A DNA stretch of 64,000 nt from Spirochaetes bacterium GWE1_32_154. Its GTDB lineage: Bacteria > Spirochaetota > GWE2-31-10. Positions within the stretch are counted from its first letter, which is position 1; every line of letters starts with the position of its first letter. Under the pieces are notes generated by a model. That model saw only the letters and a list, made by a program, of their open reading frames with translations, was not told the DNA's origin and did no database searches. Positions 1 through 10,193 of the stretch are shown piece by piece. The DNA lies in the NCBI GenBank assembly GCA_001829315.1, contig MIAY01000012.1:34033-98032 (forward strand). Reading direction: 5' to 3'. The position numbers and the translations under genes are program-made.

Positions 1-1258
1 GTTTTAATTGCGGTATTATTTTTCCTCTTATTTTTTTTGATTTCATCATGAACCCGATTAAATATGCCTGAAAAGTTGCAAACTTTTTCTTCTGCGGAAA
101 ATCATACAAATTATGCTGTTTATAAAACTTATGATCTTCCTGCATCATACCGCGCATGACATAAATAAGGTCTCTGAATACTCTCATTCCACCGACACCA
201 AGAAAATTCACCGGTCTTTCAGGTGCATTTTCAAAAGCCCATGACGTTTTTAATGCCATTTTCTTTATGCTCTCTGAAACAGTAACACTGTCTTTTTCAT
301 CTGAAATAATATCAAGTAAATAAACATGTCCTACTTCAACTCTTGATTCAATAACGTGTAATAAGTTAGGTTCTTCGGATAATTTTCCTGATATAAGATA
401 CCCGACCGGTCTTCCCATCAGACTTATTCTATGTCCATTACTGAACTGTCTGTCATCAAACTGTTTCCAGATGCTGCCAAACCAGTGGTTTTTGATTGTT
501 GCTGCATATATGATTGCATCAGAATCTTTAAAAAATTTGACAAATGACTCCTGAAAATCATCTTTTATGACACATCGACCTTCAATTGTACAGTGGAGAC
601 AACCAAGGCATCCTGATTTTAATAGGATGTCGTTAAGATTAAGAATTTGAACTTCGGCGTCAACATTCTCAGAATACCATGTAATCATATTATTAAGGCT
701 AATATCTTCATGAGTTGAATTTGTAATAATACTGACTACATTGCGTTTTGATTTATCTTTTGTTGTATGAAGATCTTTAATTTCATCATAATGTGTCATC
801 CAGTCAACTTCTTTAATGAAATCATCAAGTCGTTTCTGACCTTCTTTTTTCAAAAGGTCTTCCATATCTGCAAGATGACCCGGTATGGTTTTCATACCCC
901 ATTCCTCACAAATTTGTTTGAGATAATTATATGCCGTATGATCGTAGAAATGCCGTGAGGTTACAATCTGGCTTGTAAATTTATCTTTAAATGCATCAAA
1001 CAGCCCTTTTTCTATAATAATTTCAATAAAACGCATTAATTGATAAGGAATCAGCGACGTATAAACAGGATAAACCCAGATAATACAGTCGGCACTTTTA
1101 ATTTCATCAATTATTTTATAAAGTTCATTATCATTTGAATCTATTGTATGAATGAGCGTTCCAATATGAAATGTCATAAACAAATTATCAGTATCTTTTT
1201 TCTGCCAATAGTTTGTGTATTGATAACTGACGCTATATTCGCCTTTTGGACTTCCATT
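1..1258 (-). CDS. Double flavodoxin-like / NAD(P)H-dependent FMN reductase family protein; 3' end runs off the window, 5' end appears frameshifted
   Basis: Minus-strand reading gives NGSPKG...IKSADCIIWVYPVYTSLIPYQ...CLGCLHCTIEGRCVIKDDF...ending IIPQLK at the window edge with no stop; absent from the ORF track because it is open at the left edge. Confidence 0.75.
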
Positions 1259-1418
1259 GAGAATGATAATTTTCATTTTTTTCCTTATTTCATATATAGA
1301 ACGTATACCAAATAATAATTCATTTTTTGCTGTTTCTCAATACCTATTATAAATATCTTGCAAAAATTTAGTATATATATATAATTTGGAAGTGAGACTT
1401 ATAATTAAATTGTAAGGA

Positions 1419-3479
1419 TTGATAATGAATAATAAAAACTACTTTGATAAAAATATTTTATTAGTTGAAGACGACAGAGTTACTACTGAACTTCAAATGC
1501 TAAATTTAAAAAAAGTTGGTTATGTCAATGTAATTCATGTTTCAAGTGGTGAAAAAGCAATTCAACTCATAGATTCAAACACACAACAAATTGATTTGAT
1601 ATTAATGGATATTCATCTTGGTTCCGGAATTGATGGTATAAAAACTGCAAAAACCATTCTGGAAAATCATGATTTGCCACTTATTTTCCTGTCATCACAC
1701 ACAGATGCTGATGTTATTGAAGAGGCTGGAAATATTTCATCATATGGGTATGTTGTAAAAAATAATGAAATAATTGTTCTTGATGTTTCTATAAAAATGG
1801 CATTCAGAGTTTTTGAATCTCATATTAAAGAATTGAATAATGAAAAAATGTTAAAGGAAAAAACGGATAACCTGATAAAACAGAATGGACTATTTTCTGC
1901 ACTTTTAAAAGTGCTGCCAATTGGTGTTTTTATGGTAGAAGCTCCAACCGGAAAACCACTTCTGGCAAATGAACCGGCTCAAAAACTACTCGGCCGGGGA
2001 ATTTTACCGGATGTTTCGTCTGATACTTTATCTGAAGTTTACAGCGCTTATAAAGCTGGAACAAATAAATTATATCCAAAAAATGAAATGCCTATTTTAC
2101 TGGGGATGAAGGGACTCTCATCTCACATTGATGATATGGAGGTTTTAAAACCTGATGAAAGTAAGGTTCTTCTTGAAGTTTACGGGACTCCGATTTTTGA
2201 TGATAATGGACACATCTGGGCAAGTCTTGTAAGTTTTTTTGATATTACTGAGAGAAAAAAAGCTGAAAAAGATTTAAGTTCTATGAAAAATTATTTAACT
2301 GAAATAATAAATTCAATGCCTTCATCATTAATTGTTGTAAATGAAGATTTATTAGTGATTCAATTAAATAAAATAGCACAATTGAAAACAGGCAGTATAG
2401 AAAAATCTTCTGAAGGCAGACAACTGATTGAGTTATTCCCTTTATTAACAAGCAATGTATCAATGCTTAAAAAAGCAGTTCGGGAAAAAACAGTTCTGGT
2501 TGACCTGAAAGTTGTAGAAAGAATTAATGGTAAAACGCTCAATTACAATCTGACTATGTATCCTTTATCATCAGATGGTATCAATAGAGCTGTTATACGA
2601 CTTGACGATGTGACTGAACGGGTTGCACTTGAAGAAATTATGATTCAATCTGATAAAATACTTTCTGTCGGCGGGCTTGCAGCAGGCTTTGCTCACGAGA
2701 TAAACAATCCATTATCCGGGATGATTCAATCTGTTGATGTTTTGTCGAGACGATTAAGTTTAGAAATTGATAAAAACACTCAGGTAGCAGATGAAATTGG
2801 TGTGTCATTTGAAGCAATCAAAAGTTATATGGAAAAAAGGGATATTTCAACTATTTTAAGAAGACTTAAAGAATCCGGTTTAAGAATTTCAAAGATTGTG
2901 AAAAACATGCTCAGCTTTGCAAGAAAAAGTGACTTTTCATTTGAACGTGTTGATATGACACAGGTTCTTGATCTGGCAATTGACCTTGCAGCAACCGATT
3001 ATGACATAAAAAAAGAATTTGATTTTAAAAATATAATAATTAACAGACATTATGAAATTAATCTTCCATTGATTGAATGTGAGGTCACAAAAATTCAACA
3101 AGTATTTTTAAATCTTTTTAGAAATGGTGCTGAATCAATGCAGGATAAAAAAAAATTGTGTGATTCAGATGGCACTTCGGGATATAAACCAACTTTTAAT
3201 ATATCAATTTCACTTGATAGTAAAACCGGGCTTTTAACAATAACCATTTCAGATAATGGAATGGGAATTCACGCTCTCAATAGAAATAAAATTTTCGAAC
3301 CATTTTTCACCACTAAAAAACCCGGTCTTGGAACAGGATTAGGTTTGTCAGTATCATATTTTATTATAACTAAAAATCATGGCGGTCAAATGAGTGTTGA
3401 GTCGGAAGAGGGGCTGGGTACAACATTTATTATTAAATTGCCGGTTGATAAAAAGCCCTATGATTTTAATATTGAATAA
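1419..3479 (+). CDS. Receiver-PAS-PAS-histidine kinase (start may be the ATG at 1424)
   Basis: Receiver motif LLVEDDR...LILMDIHLG; PAS segments; HisKA GFAHEINNPLSG; HATPase DNGMGI...GTGLGLSV. Confidence 0.9.
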   Translation: MIMNNKNYFDKNILLVEDDRVTTELQMLNLKKVGYVNVIHVSSGEKAIQLIDSNTQQIDLILMDIHLGSGIDGIKTAKTILENHDLPLIFLSSHTDADVIEEAGNISSYGYVVKNNEIIVLDVSIKMAFRVFESHIKELNNEKMLKEKTDNLIKQNGLFSALLKVLPIGVFMVEAPTGKPLLANEPAQKLLGRGILPDVSSDTLSEVYSAYKAGTNKLYPKNEMPILLGMKGLSSHIDDMEVLKPDESKVLLEVYGTPIFDDNGHIWASLVSFFDITERKKAEKDLSSMKNYLTEIINSMPSSLIVVNEDLLVIQLNKIAQLKTGSIEKSSEGRQLIELFPLLTSNVSMLKKAVREKTVLVDLKVVERINGKTLNYNLTMYPLSSDGINRAVIRLDDVTERVALEEIMIQSDKILSVGGLAAGFAHEINNPLSGMIQSVDVLSRRLSLEIDKNTQVADEIGVSFEAIKSYMEKRDISTILRRLKESGLRISKIVKNMLSFARKSDFSFERVDMTQVLDLAIDLAATDYDIKKEFDFKNIIINRHYEINLPLIECEVTKIQQVFLNLFRNGAESMQDKKKLCDSDGTSGYKPTFNISISLDSKTGLLTITISDNGMGIHALNRNKIFEPFFTTKKPGLGTGLGLSVSYFIITKNHGGQMSVESEEGLGTTFIIKLPVDKKPYDFNIE

Positions 3480-3618
3480 TTTGGTTCCGGTCATTACTGA
3501 ATTGCAATTTAAGAAAAACGTCATTGAAACTTGCTAAAAAATGAAAATAAAAAAAATTTTTGATTTTTTTTAGTATAATATACTATACTTACAAATAAAT
3601 ACTAACCGGGAGAACTAA

Positions 3619-6306
3619 ATGAATAAGAAATATGTTTATTTTTTTGGTAATAAAATTGCTGAAGGTAATGGATCTATGAAACAAATCCTTGGCGGGAAAG
3701 GTGCTGGTTTGGCTGAGATGACGCGAATCGGGTTGCCTGTTCCCGGTGGTTTTACTTTAACAACAGAGGTTTGTGATATATACTATAAAAATAATAAAAA
3801 ATATCCTGAAGAAGTTGGTGAACAAGTTGATAGAAATTTAAAAAACCTTGAAAAAATAGTCGGCAAAACCCTTGGAGATCCTAATGATCCTTTACTGGTT
3901 TCTGTTCGATCAGGGGCTTCTATTTCCATGCCGGGTATGATGGAAACAATTCTTAACTTAGGGTTGAATGATAAATCGGTACATGGATTGGCGAATAAAA
4001 CAGGTAATAGACGATTTGCCTATGATGCATACAGACGATTTATTATGATGTACGGTTCAACAGCTAAAGATATTGAAAGAGAAAAGTTTGATGAAATATT
4101 TGATGAAATAAAAAATACAAAAACACGAAAAAGACTTGGTATCGCAAAAGATATAAAAATCAATGATACCGACACCGATACTGATGAATTAGTTGAAACA
4201 GTAGAGGAATTTAAAAAATTATATAAAAAAGAACTTGGGACAGATTTCCCTCAAGATCCGATAGTACAATTGTGGGGTGCGATAGATGCTGTTTTCGGCT
4301 CATGGATGGGAGATAAAGCGGTCAAGTTCAGAGAAGTTGAAAAAATTACAGGAATTCTCGGAACAGCAGTTAGTGTTGTACAGATGGTTTTTGGTAATAT
4401 GGGTGATACAAGCGGTACAGGTGTTTGTTTTACAAGAGACCCAAGTACCGGGGAAAATATTTTTTACGGTGATTACCTTGTAAATGCACAGGGTGAAGAT
4501 GTTGTTGCCGGAATTAGAACCCCGATGAAACTTGAAGAGCTTGATAAAAAAAATCATGAAGTATATCAACAACTCATTGAAGTAAGAAAAAAACTTGAGT
4601 ATCACTATCGCGATATGCAGGATCTTGAATTCACAGTTGAAGAAGGTAAATTATATATGCTGCAATGCAGGTCGGGTAAACGGTCTCCAAAAGCAGCGTT
4701 TGACATAGCAATTGATTTTGTTAACGAAGGTTTAATATCAAAAGAAGAAGCTGTATCGAGAATTAAGCCAAAAGATATTGAAGGCGTTTTTTATCCGGTC
4801 ATTGATTCATCCCAGAAAGAACAATTAAAATCTTCATATATAGCAAGCGGTATAGACGCCGTTCCCGGTGCTGCTGTAGGCAAGGTGGTATTTAATGCAA
4901 AAGATGCCGAAGAATGGACTGAAAGAGGTGAAAAAGTTATTCTTGTCAGAAAAGAAACATCTCCTGAAGATGTTGGCGGAATGCATGCTGCTCAAGGTAT
5001 ATTAACAGCAACCGGCGGTAAAACATCTCATGCTGCGGTTGTGGCCAGAGGGTGGGGAAAATGTTGTATCGTAGGATGTGGCGTTCTTGAAGTTGATTAT
5101 GAGAAAAAAGAAATGAGGGTAAAGAAAACTGTTGTTAAAGAAGGTGAACTTATTACGTTGGATGGCTCACATGGCTTTATTTATAAAGGAGCATTAAAAC
5201 TCTCGATGCCAGAGTTACCACAATCGTACTTTACATTAATGAAATGGGTTGATGAAATTAGAAAGCTCGGTGTACGGACAAATGCAGATACTCCTTACGA
5301 TGCTGAAATAGCAAAAAAACATGGTGCTGAAGGAATTGGTCTTTGTAGAACTGAACACATGTTTTTTGATACCGAACCCAGACGATTGGCAATACAGGAA
5401 ATGATAATTGCAGATACACTTGAAGATAGAAAAAAAGCACTTGATAAACTATTACCGTTTCAAATAACTGACTTTAAAGGCATATTTACTTGTATGAATA
5501 ATTTGCCCGTAACTATTCGATTAATAGATCCGCCATTGCATGAATTTGCACCACATACTGAAGAACAACAGAAAAAGGTTGCAATTCAACTTGGCGTTAC
5601 CCTTGATGTTGTAAAATCAAGGGTTGATCAACTTGCAGAAACAAACCCCATGTTAGGTCATAGAGGTTGTCGTCTTGCTGTAACGTATCCGGAAATCCTT
5701 GAAATGCAGGTTACTGCAATTATTACAGCAGCATGTCAATGCGTTAAAGAGGGTGTCATTGTTCATCCTGAAATTATGATTCCATTAATTATTGATAAAA
5801 AAGAATTTGAGTTGCTTGAAAAACAGGTTAGAAAAGTTGCCGAATCTATTATATCGACAATGGGGGTAACAGTTCCATATAAAGTCGGAACAATGATCGA
5901 AATACCACGGGCTGCATTATTAGCTGATGAAATTGCAGAGCATGCTGAATTCTTCTCATGCGGTACGAATGATCTTACCCAGATGACTCTCGGCATGTCA
6001 CGTGATGATTCAGGCAGATTCCTGCCTGATTATGTTGATGAGAAAAAAGCAGCAATATTCCATGATGATCCCTTTCAGTCTGTCGATCAAAAAGGTGTTG
6101 GAGCATTGGTTAAAATGGCAGTCGATAAAGGTAGAAGTGTTAGAAAAGATTTAAAAGTGGGCGTTTGCGGAGAACACGGCGGAGAAGCAGTTTCTGTCAA
6201 GTTTTTTGCAGGTATCGGTCTTGATTACGTATCATGTTCACCACTTAGAGTACCGATTGCACGATTAGCTGCTGCACAATATGAACTGGAAAAGAAAAAA
6301 AGATAA
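3619..6306 (+). CDS. ppdK: Pyruvate, phosphate dikinase
   Basis: GGKGAGLAEM N-terminus, GGKTSHAAVVARGWGKCCIVGC phospho-His domain, GLCRTEHMFF and CGTNDLTQMTLGMSRDD C-terminal motifs. Confidence 0.97.
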   Translation: MNKKYVYFFGNKIAEGNGSMKQILGGKGAGLAEMTRIGLPVPGGFTLTTEVCDIYYKNNKKYPEEVGEQVDRNLKNLEKIVGKTLGDPNDPLLVSVRSGASISMPGMMETILNLGLNDKSVHGLANKTGNRRFAYDAYRRFIMMYGSTAKDIEREKFDEIFDEIKNTKTRKRLGIAKDIKINDTDTDTDELVETVEEFKKLYKKELGTDFPQDPIVQLWGAIDAVFGSWMGDKAVKFREVEKITGILGTAVSVVQMVFGNMGDTSGTGVCFTRDPSTGENIFYGDYLVNAQGEDVVAGIRTPMKLEELDKKNHEVYQQLIEVRKKLEYHYRDMQDLEFTVEEGKLYMLQCRSGKRSPKAAFDIAIDFVNEGLISKEEAVSRIKPKDIEGVFYPVIDSSQKEQLKSSYIASGIDAVPGAAVGKVVFNAKDAEEWTERGEKVILVRKETSPEDVGGMHAAQGILTATGGKTSHAAVVARGWGKCCIVGCGVLEVDYEKKEMRVKKTVVKEGELITLDGSHGFIYKGALKLSMPELPQSYFTLMKWVDEIRKLGVRTNADTPYDAEIAKKHGAEGIGLCRTEHMFFDTEPRRLAIQEMIIADTLEDRKKALDKLLPFQITDFKGIFTCMNNLPVTIRLIDPPLHEFAPHTEEQQKKVAIQLGVTLDVVKSRVDQLAETNPMLGHRGCRLAVTYPEILEMQVTAIITAACQCVKEGVIVHPEIMIPLIIDKKEFELLEKQVRKVAESIISTMGVTVPYKVGTMIEIPRAALLADEIAEHAEFFSCGTNDLTQMTLGMSRDDSGRFLPDYVDEKKAAIFHDDPFQSVDQKGVGALVKMAVDKGRSVRKDLKVGVCGEHGGEAVSVKFFAGIGLDYVSCSPLRVPIARLAAAQYELEKKKR

Positions 6307-6398
6307 AAAAATATTGATTTTTTTATATAAAAAGTATTATACTGTTTTAGATTTAATTGTATGATATATTAAAAAATACGAGAGTCGCAGGGGAAAAT

Positions 6399-6932
6399 AT
6401 GAGCCAGGATGTGATTGTAATAAAAGATTCATTGAGAATTTACATAGAAAAGGATGCTTCAGAGTCAAGTATTTTAGTTTTAAATTTAAAAGGTTTTCTT
6501 GATACATATAACTCATCCGATTTTCAAAGAGAAGTTAATAAAATAATTGATAGTGGTATGATAAAATTACTTTTTAATTGCACAGAATTAAATTATGTAT
6601 CATCTACCGGTATTGGTGCGTTTACTGCTTTTCTGAAAACATTAAAACAAAAAAGTGGCGATGTCGTTTTATCGTGTTTACAGCCAAAAGTTTTTGAAGT
6701 GTTTCAATTGCTGGGTTTTTCAAAATTTTTTAATATTGCATTATCAGTTGAAGAAGGCCGGGGAATGTTATTAGGCCAGGCAAAAAAAGAAGAATCAGAT
6801 ATTTTCCCAAAAATATTTAAATGTCCGATATGCAAGAAAAATTTAAAAGCATCAAAACCAGGCAGGTTTAGATGTTCTGAGTGTAAAACTATTTTAAAAA
6901 TAGATGAAGCAGGTCATGTTTCTCTTGGTTAA
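6399..6932 (+). CDS. STAS-domain (anti-sigma factor antagonist-like) protein with C-terminal zinc ribbon
   Basis: STAS pattern LLFNCTELNYVSSTGIGAFTAFLKTLK; CPICKK...CSECK zinc-ribbon; ATG at 6399 preferred over the ORF-track start. Confidence 0.8.
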   Translation: MSQDVIVIKDSLRIYIEKDASESSILVLNLKGFLDTYNSSDFQREVNKIIDSGMIKLLFNCTELNYVSSTGIGAFTAFLKTLKQKSGDVVLSCLQPKVFEVFQLLGFSKFFNIALSVEEGRGMLLGQAKKEESDIFPKIFKCPICKKNLKASKPGRFRCSECKTILKIDEAGHVSLG

Positions 6933-8130
6933 GTTTATAAACGCCCTTCATGTAAGGGCGATTTTTTTTATTATAGCATTGTTCATTTTACCAATATTGA
7001 AAGTTAATGCTGTTTCAGTCGGGTTTACTACAATTCAAGCACCTAAGTCCAATGTAGCTGATCAATTCTCTTCATTATTAAATGATATTTTACTCTATGA
7101 ATTAACCGAATTAGATGGTATCCAATATTCAAGAGTCAATTTATTACATAATGATTTACATTCAAATCTCAAAAAACTTAACACATATCCTGAAGTAAAA
7201 GATCTTGATTACTGCATCTCAACTTCAATTGATCGATTTATAATAAAGAGTGAACCTAATTTTTATGATTATGAAATCATCGAAAACAATGTCCGTATTG
7301 AAGGTTTTTTTTATATATATTCAATTAAAAACAATATGATTACTGATTCAAAGAAATTTTCTATTAATATAATATCAAGAGAAGAGAATTCTGTGCTTGA
7401 ACAAAATGCATTAAATGAAATAGTGATTATATTCAGGAAATTTATTAAACAAATAGAATTACAGAGCAATTATGTTGAAATAACCGATCAAAAACTTTTT
7501 TTGATACAAATAAATTCCGGTTTTATACAAGGTTTTAAAAATGGTGATTACTTGAGATCTTCAGATGGAGGTCTAATTAAACTGACGAGAGTAAAAGATG
7601 ACAGTTCCAGTGGATATGTGATTACTCCTTCAAAAAAAGACTCAGTTCAATATCACAAGTTACTTAAATCAGATTTTGAATTTAAAATAAGTTTTGGCAG
7701 TGCTTTTTTAACTAAAAACAATACTGAAATTATACCTGTTCCTGATTTGTTATTTTCACTGTATATACCGGCACTCCAATTTTTAAAACCGTTTATTGAT
7801 GCTTCGTTTATTTTCACCGTTTCTGATAACAGACTTCTTGTTCCGATTTTCGTCTCTACCGGTGTTGAAGCTTTTTTTGACATTTATTTTATTACAATGT
7901 ATCATAAAATTGGTATCGGTGCATTATTTTCACCGGATTCAGATGGCATTCTCATGTCTGACTCATTTTTCTTTAATACATTTGGTGGCATAAGCGCACG
8001 AGTCTCACCTGAAATAAAATTGTTTATTGAAGGCGGTTACCGTTTTATAGTAAAAGAAAAATTTGCTGCTACATGGGGTTATTCGCTATCGTCACCATCA
8101 ATACGAGGCGGTATAGGGATTGTTTTTTAA
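6904..8130 (+). CDS. Hypothetical exported protein, possible outer-membrane C-terminal region
   Basis: Long ORF with hydrophobic N-terminus (RAIFFIIALFILPILKVNA); start uncertain (6904 or 6916). Confidence 0.6.
   Translation: MKQVMFLLVKFINALHVRAIFFIIALFILPILKVNAVSVGFTTIQAPKSNVADQFSSLLNDILLYELTELDGIQYSRVNLLHNDLHSNLKKLNTYPEVKDLDYCISTSIDRFIIKSEPNFYDYEIIENNVRIEGFFYIYSIKNNMITDSKKFSINIISREENSVLEQNALNEIVIIFRKFIKQIELQSNYVEITDQKLFLIQINSGFIQGFKNGDYLRSSDGGLIKLTRVKDDSSSGYVITPSKKDSVQYHKLLKSDFEFKISFGSAFLTKNNTEIIPVPDLLFSLYIPALQFLKPFIDASFIFTVSDNRLLVPIFVSTGVEAFFDIYFITMYHKIGIGALFSPDSDGILMSDSFFFNTFGGISARVSPEIKLFIEGGYRFIVKEKFAATWGYSLSSPSIRGGIGIVF
6942..6968 (+). terminator. Rho-independent terminator, overlapping the 5' coding region of the next ORF
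   Basis: CGCCCTT-CATGT-AAGGGCG followed by ATTTTTTTT, 9 nt after the STAS gene stop. Confidence 0.75.
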
Positions 8131-8135
8131 CAAAC

Positions 8136-9746
8136 TTACTTTGTGGGAATTGAAATAACACCACCAATAATGACACCTGACTCTTCCGGTGAGCTGTAGA
8201 AATTAAGAATTGGTATAAAATCTTTTTTTTCTAATGTATTCAGATAATCAAAAAGTGAATAAAAAAGCCAGCCTAAATTAAAAACTGTATTTATTGCTAA
8301 TCCGATTGATGTAAATTGTAATATATCAGCAGTAAGCTTTAATTCGGCCTGACGTTGGTCAGTTGCACTGATTTCAGAATCTTTAGGTTTATTTATAATT
8401 TCGCCTGTCACAGGATCTTTTTCTGTGGGATTACGAAAGCTTGATGCATTATTGCCGAATGTGTTAGGTATCTTGTAAAACTGAACCGCAATTATAGTTG
8501 TCGGTACTGTAATTGCCAGAGAAAAAGTAAATGACCAGAAAGCAGTATAATACAGATTCTGTTTCATTTTTAACGTTTTAGAAAGATCTCTCGTCATTAA
8601 ATGATATTGAATTGCTTGCTCTTCTTCAACTATCTCATTAACATTAAGCGAGTATCTGAAATCCTCATACAAATCACTTTTCTTTGCACTAATGATAAAA
8701 TTACCTTGAGGTAATTCTTTTCTAAACGGTGTAGTTCCTGCATATTGTGAGTTGATAAATACTTTAGTTCCATGAGGTTCGATGTTAAATAAGTATGGTT
8801 GTTTTTGTTTGAAAAAGTCGGGAGTCAAATCAATCATTTTATTTTCATTGTCATATACTTCAATTACTTCATTATATGGTTTTGCATTTGTTTCATGAAG
8901 CGTAATAAGGTAACTATCAGGTTTAACATATCGTACAGATAAATTTTGTTTCGCCATATAGTTTGAATTAATATAAATCTCTGTGTTTTCTCCGGTAGTT
9001 ATCTTTAATTCTGCATAATTGATATAAAAAATTTGTTTTGCAATTTCTTTAAATTGTTTTTCAATATTTTCTGATATTTTATCAATTGTTGTCATAAATG
9101 CTGTTTTGTGAATAATTTTATTTCTATGAAGAGAGTAAAAAATAATTGATATCAAATATTTATCCTGAACTTTTTCTATATCACCGGTAATTAAAATATC
9201 ATATTGAGGCGTTTGTTTTTCACAAATTGTCTTGTAATCAATTATACTATAATCAATAATATCCGTTGTTTTAATAGAAAAAACCGGTTTTTTATAATTT
9301 TCATACCATTTATTTCTAATCTCGCTCAACTCTTTTATTGAAGACATAAATGTTAAAATATCTTTTTCGTATTTTTTTAAATGAGTTACCGGAGTATTTT
9401 GAACTTTTTCTTTTAAAGAGTCGTAAAGTATCTTTTTTGATTTATCTTTCTCTGACAAATAAGTGATCGTTTTTACTAAAGAATCTTTTTCATCCATTCC
9501 AGCTGTACTAATTGAATCAACAGTACTTCTAATGATTTTAACAAGATTATCAGAGTCAACAGGATTTATATCGTTAATATTACCCCGATTTCTAAAACGC
9601 ATTATTGAGACATTAAGATTAAATAAATCAGATAATTCTTTAACAGAATTATTTTTAAAGAATTGATTAGGAATAGATTGTGAAAATAATAAAGAAGACA
9701 TCAAATAAAATACAATGAATACAATAGTGATTTTTCTTGAAACCAT
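8136..9746 (-). CDS. Exported PEGA-domain-like protein
   Basis: Signal-like N-terminus; PHGTKVFINSQYAGTTPFRKELPQGNFIISAKKSDL typical of PEGA repeats. Confidence 0.65.
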   Translation of the reverse strand: MVSRKITIVFIVFYLMSSLLFSQSIPNQFFKNNSVKELSDLFNLNVSIMRFRNRGNINDINPVDSDNLVKIIRSTVDSISTAGMDEKDSLVKTITYLSEKDKSKKILYDSLKEKVQNTPVTHLKKYEKDILTFMSSIKELSEIRNKWYENYKKPVFSIKTTDIIDYSIIDYKTICEKQTPQYDILITGDIEKVQDKYLISIIFYSLHRNKIIHKTAFMTTIDKISENIEKQFKEIAKQIFYINYAELKITTGENTEIYINSNYMAKQNLSVRYVKPDSYLITLHETNAKPYNEVIEVYDNENKMIDLTPDFFKQKQPYLFNIEPHGTKVFINSQYAGTTPFRKELPQGNFIISAKKSDLYEDFRYSLNVNEIVEEEQAIQYHLMTRDLSKTLKMKQNLYYTAFWSFTFSLAITVPTTIIAVQFYKIPNTFGNNASSFRNPTEKDPVTGEIINKPKDSEISATDQRQAELKLTADILQFTSIGLAINTVFNLGWLFYSLFDYLNTLEKKDFIPILNFYSSPEESGVIIGGVISIPTK

Positions 9747-9749
9747 ACA

Positions 9750-10118
9750 TTATGCCATGTTTAAAGCTTTTTTTATAGCACCAACGATTCTTTCAGGTTT
9801 GAATGGTTTTACAATAAAATCTTTAGCCCCAAGTTGTATTGATTGAATAATAAGTTTTTGCTGACCCAACGCAGAACACATGATAATTCGTGCGGAGCTG
9901 TCAAATTTAATAATTTCCTGTAATGCCTGAATTCCATCCATTCGAGGCATAGTTATATCCATTAATACTATATCAGGTTTTAATCGTTTGTATTGTTCAA
10001 TTGCCTCGATACCGTTCGACGCTTCTCCGGCAACTTCAAAGCCGGTTTTCTCAAGAGTATCTCTTATTATGAGTTTTATAAATGCTAAGTCATCTACTAT
10101 TAGTACTCTTGCTCCCAT
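9750..10118 (-). CDS. CheY-like single-domain response regulator
   Basis: VLIVDDLAFIKLIIRDTLE...DIVLMDITMPRMDGIQAL...KPF. Confidence 0.93.
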   Translation of the reverse strand: MGARVLIVDDLAFIKLIIRDTLEKTGFEVAGEASNGIEAIEQYKRLKPDIVLMDITMPRMDGIQALQEIIKFDSSARIIMCSALGQQKLIIQSIQLGAKDFIVKPFKPERIVGAIKKALNMA

Positions 10119-10193
10119 ATAATATCCTGCCTTCTTTCTTTTGATCTATTTTATACATAAGTTAAATAATTTTCAAGTGAAATATGAAAATTA

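Noticed and set aside
767-958. Plus-strand 63-aa ORF
   Set aside because: It is antisense to the better-supported flavodoxin-like gene; many short antisense ORFs in the track were discarded for the same reason.
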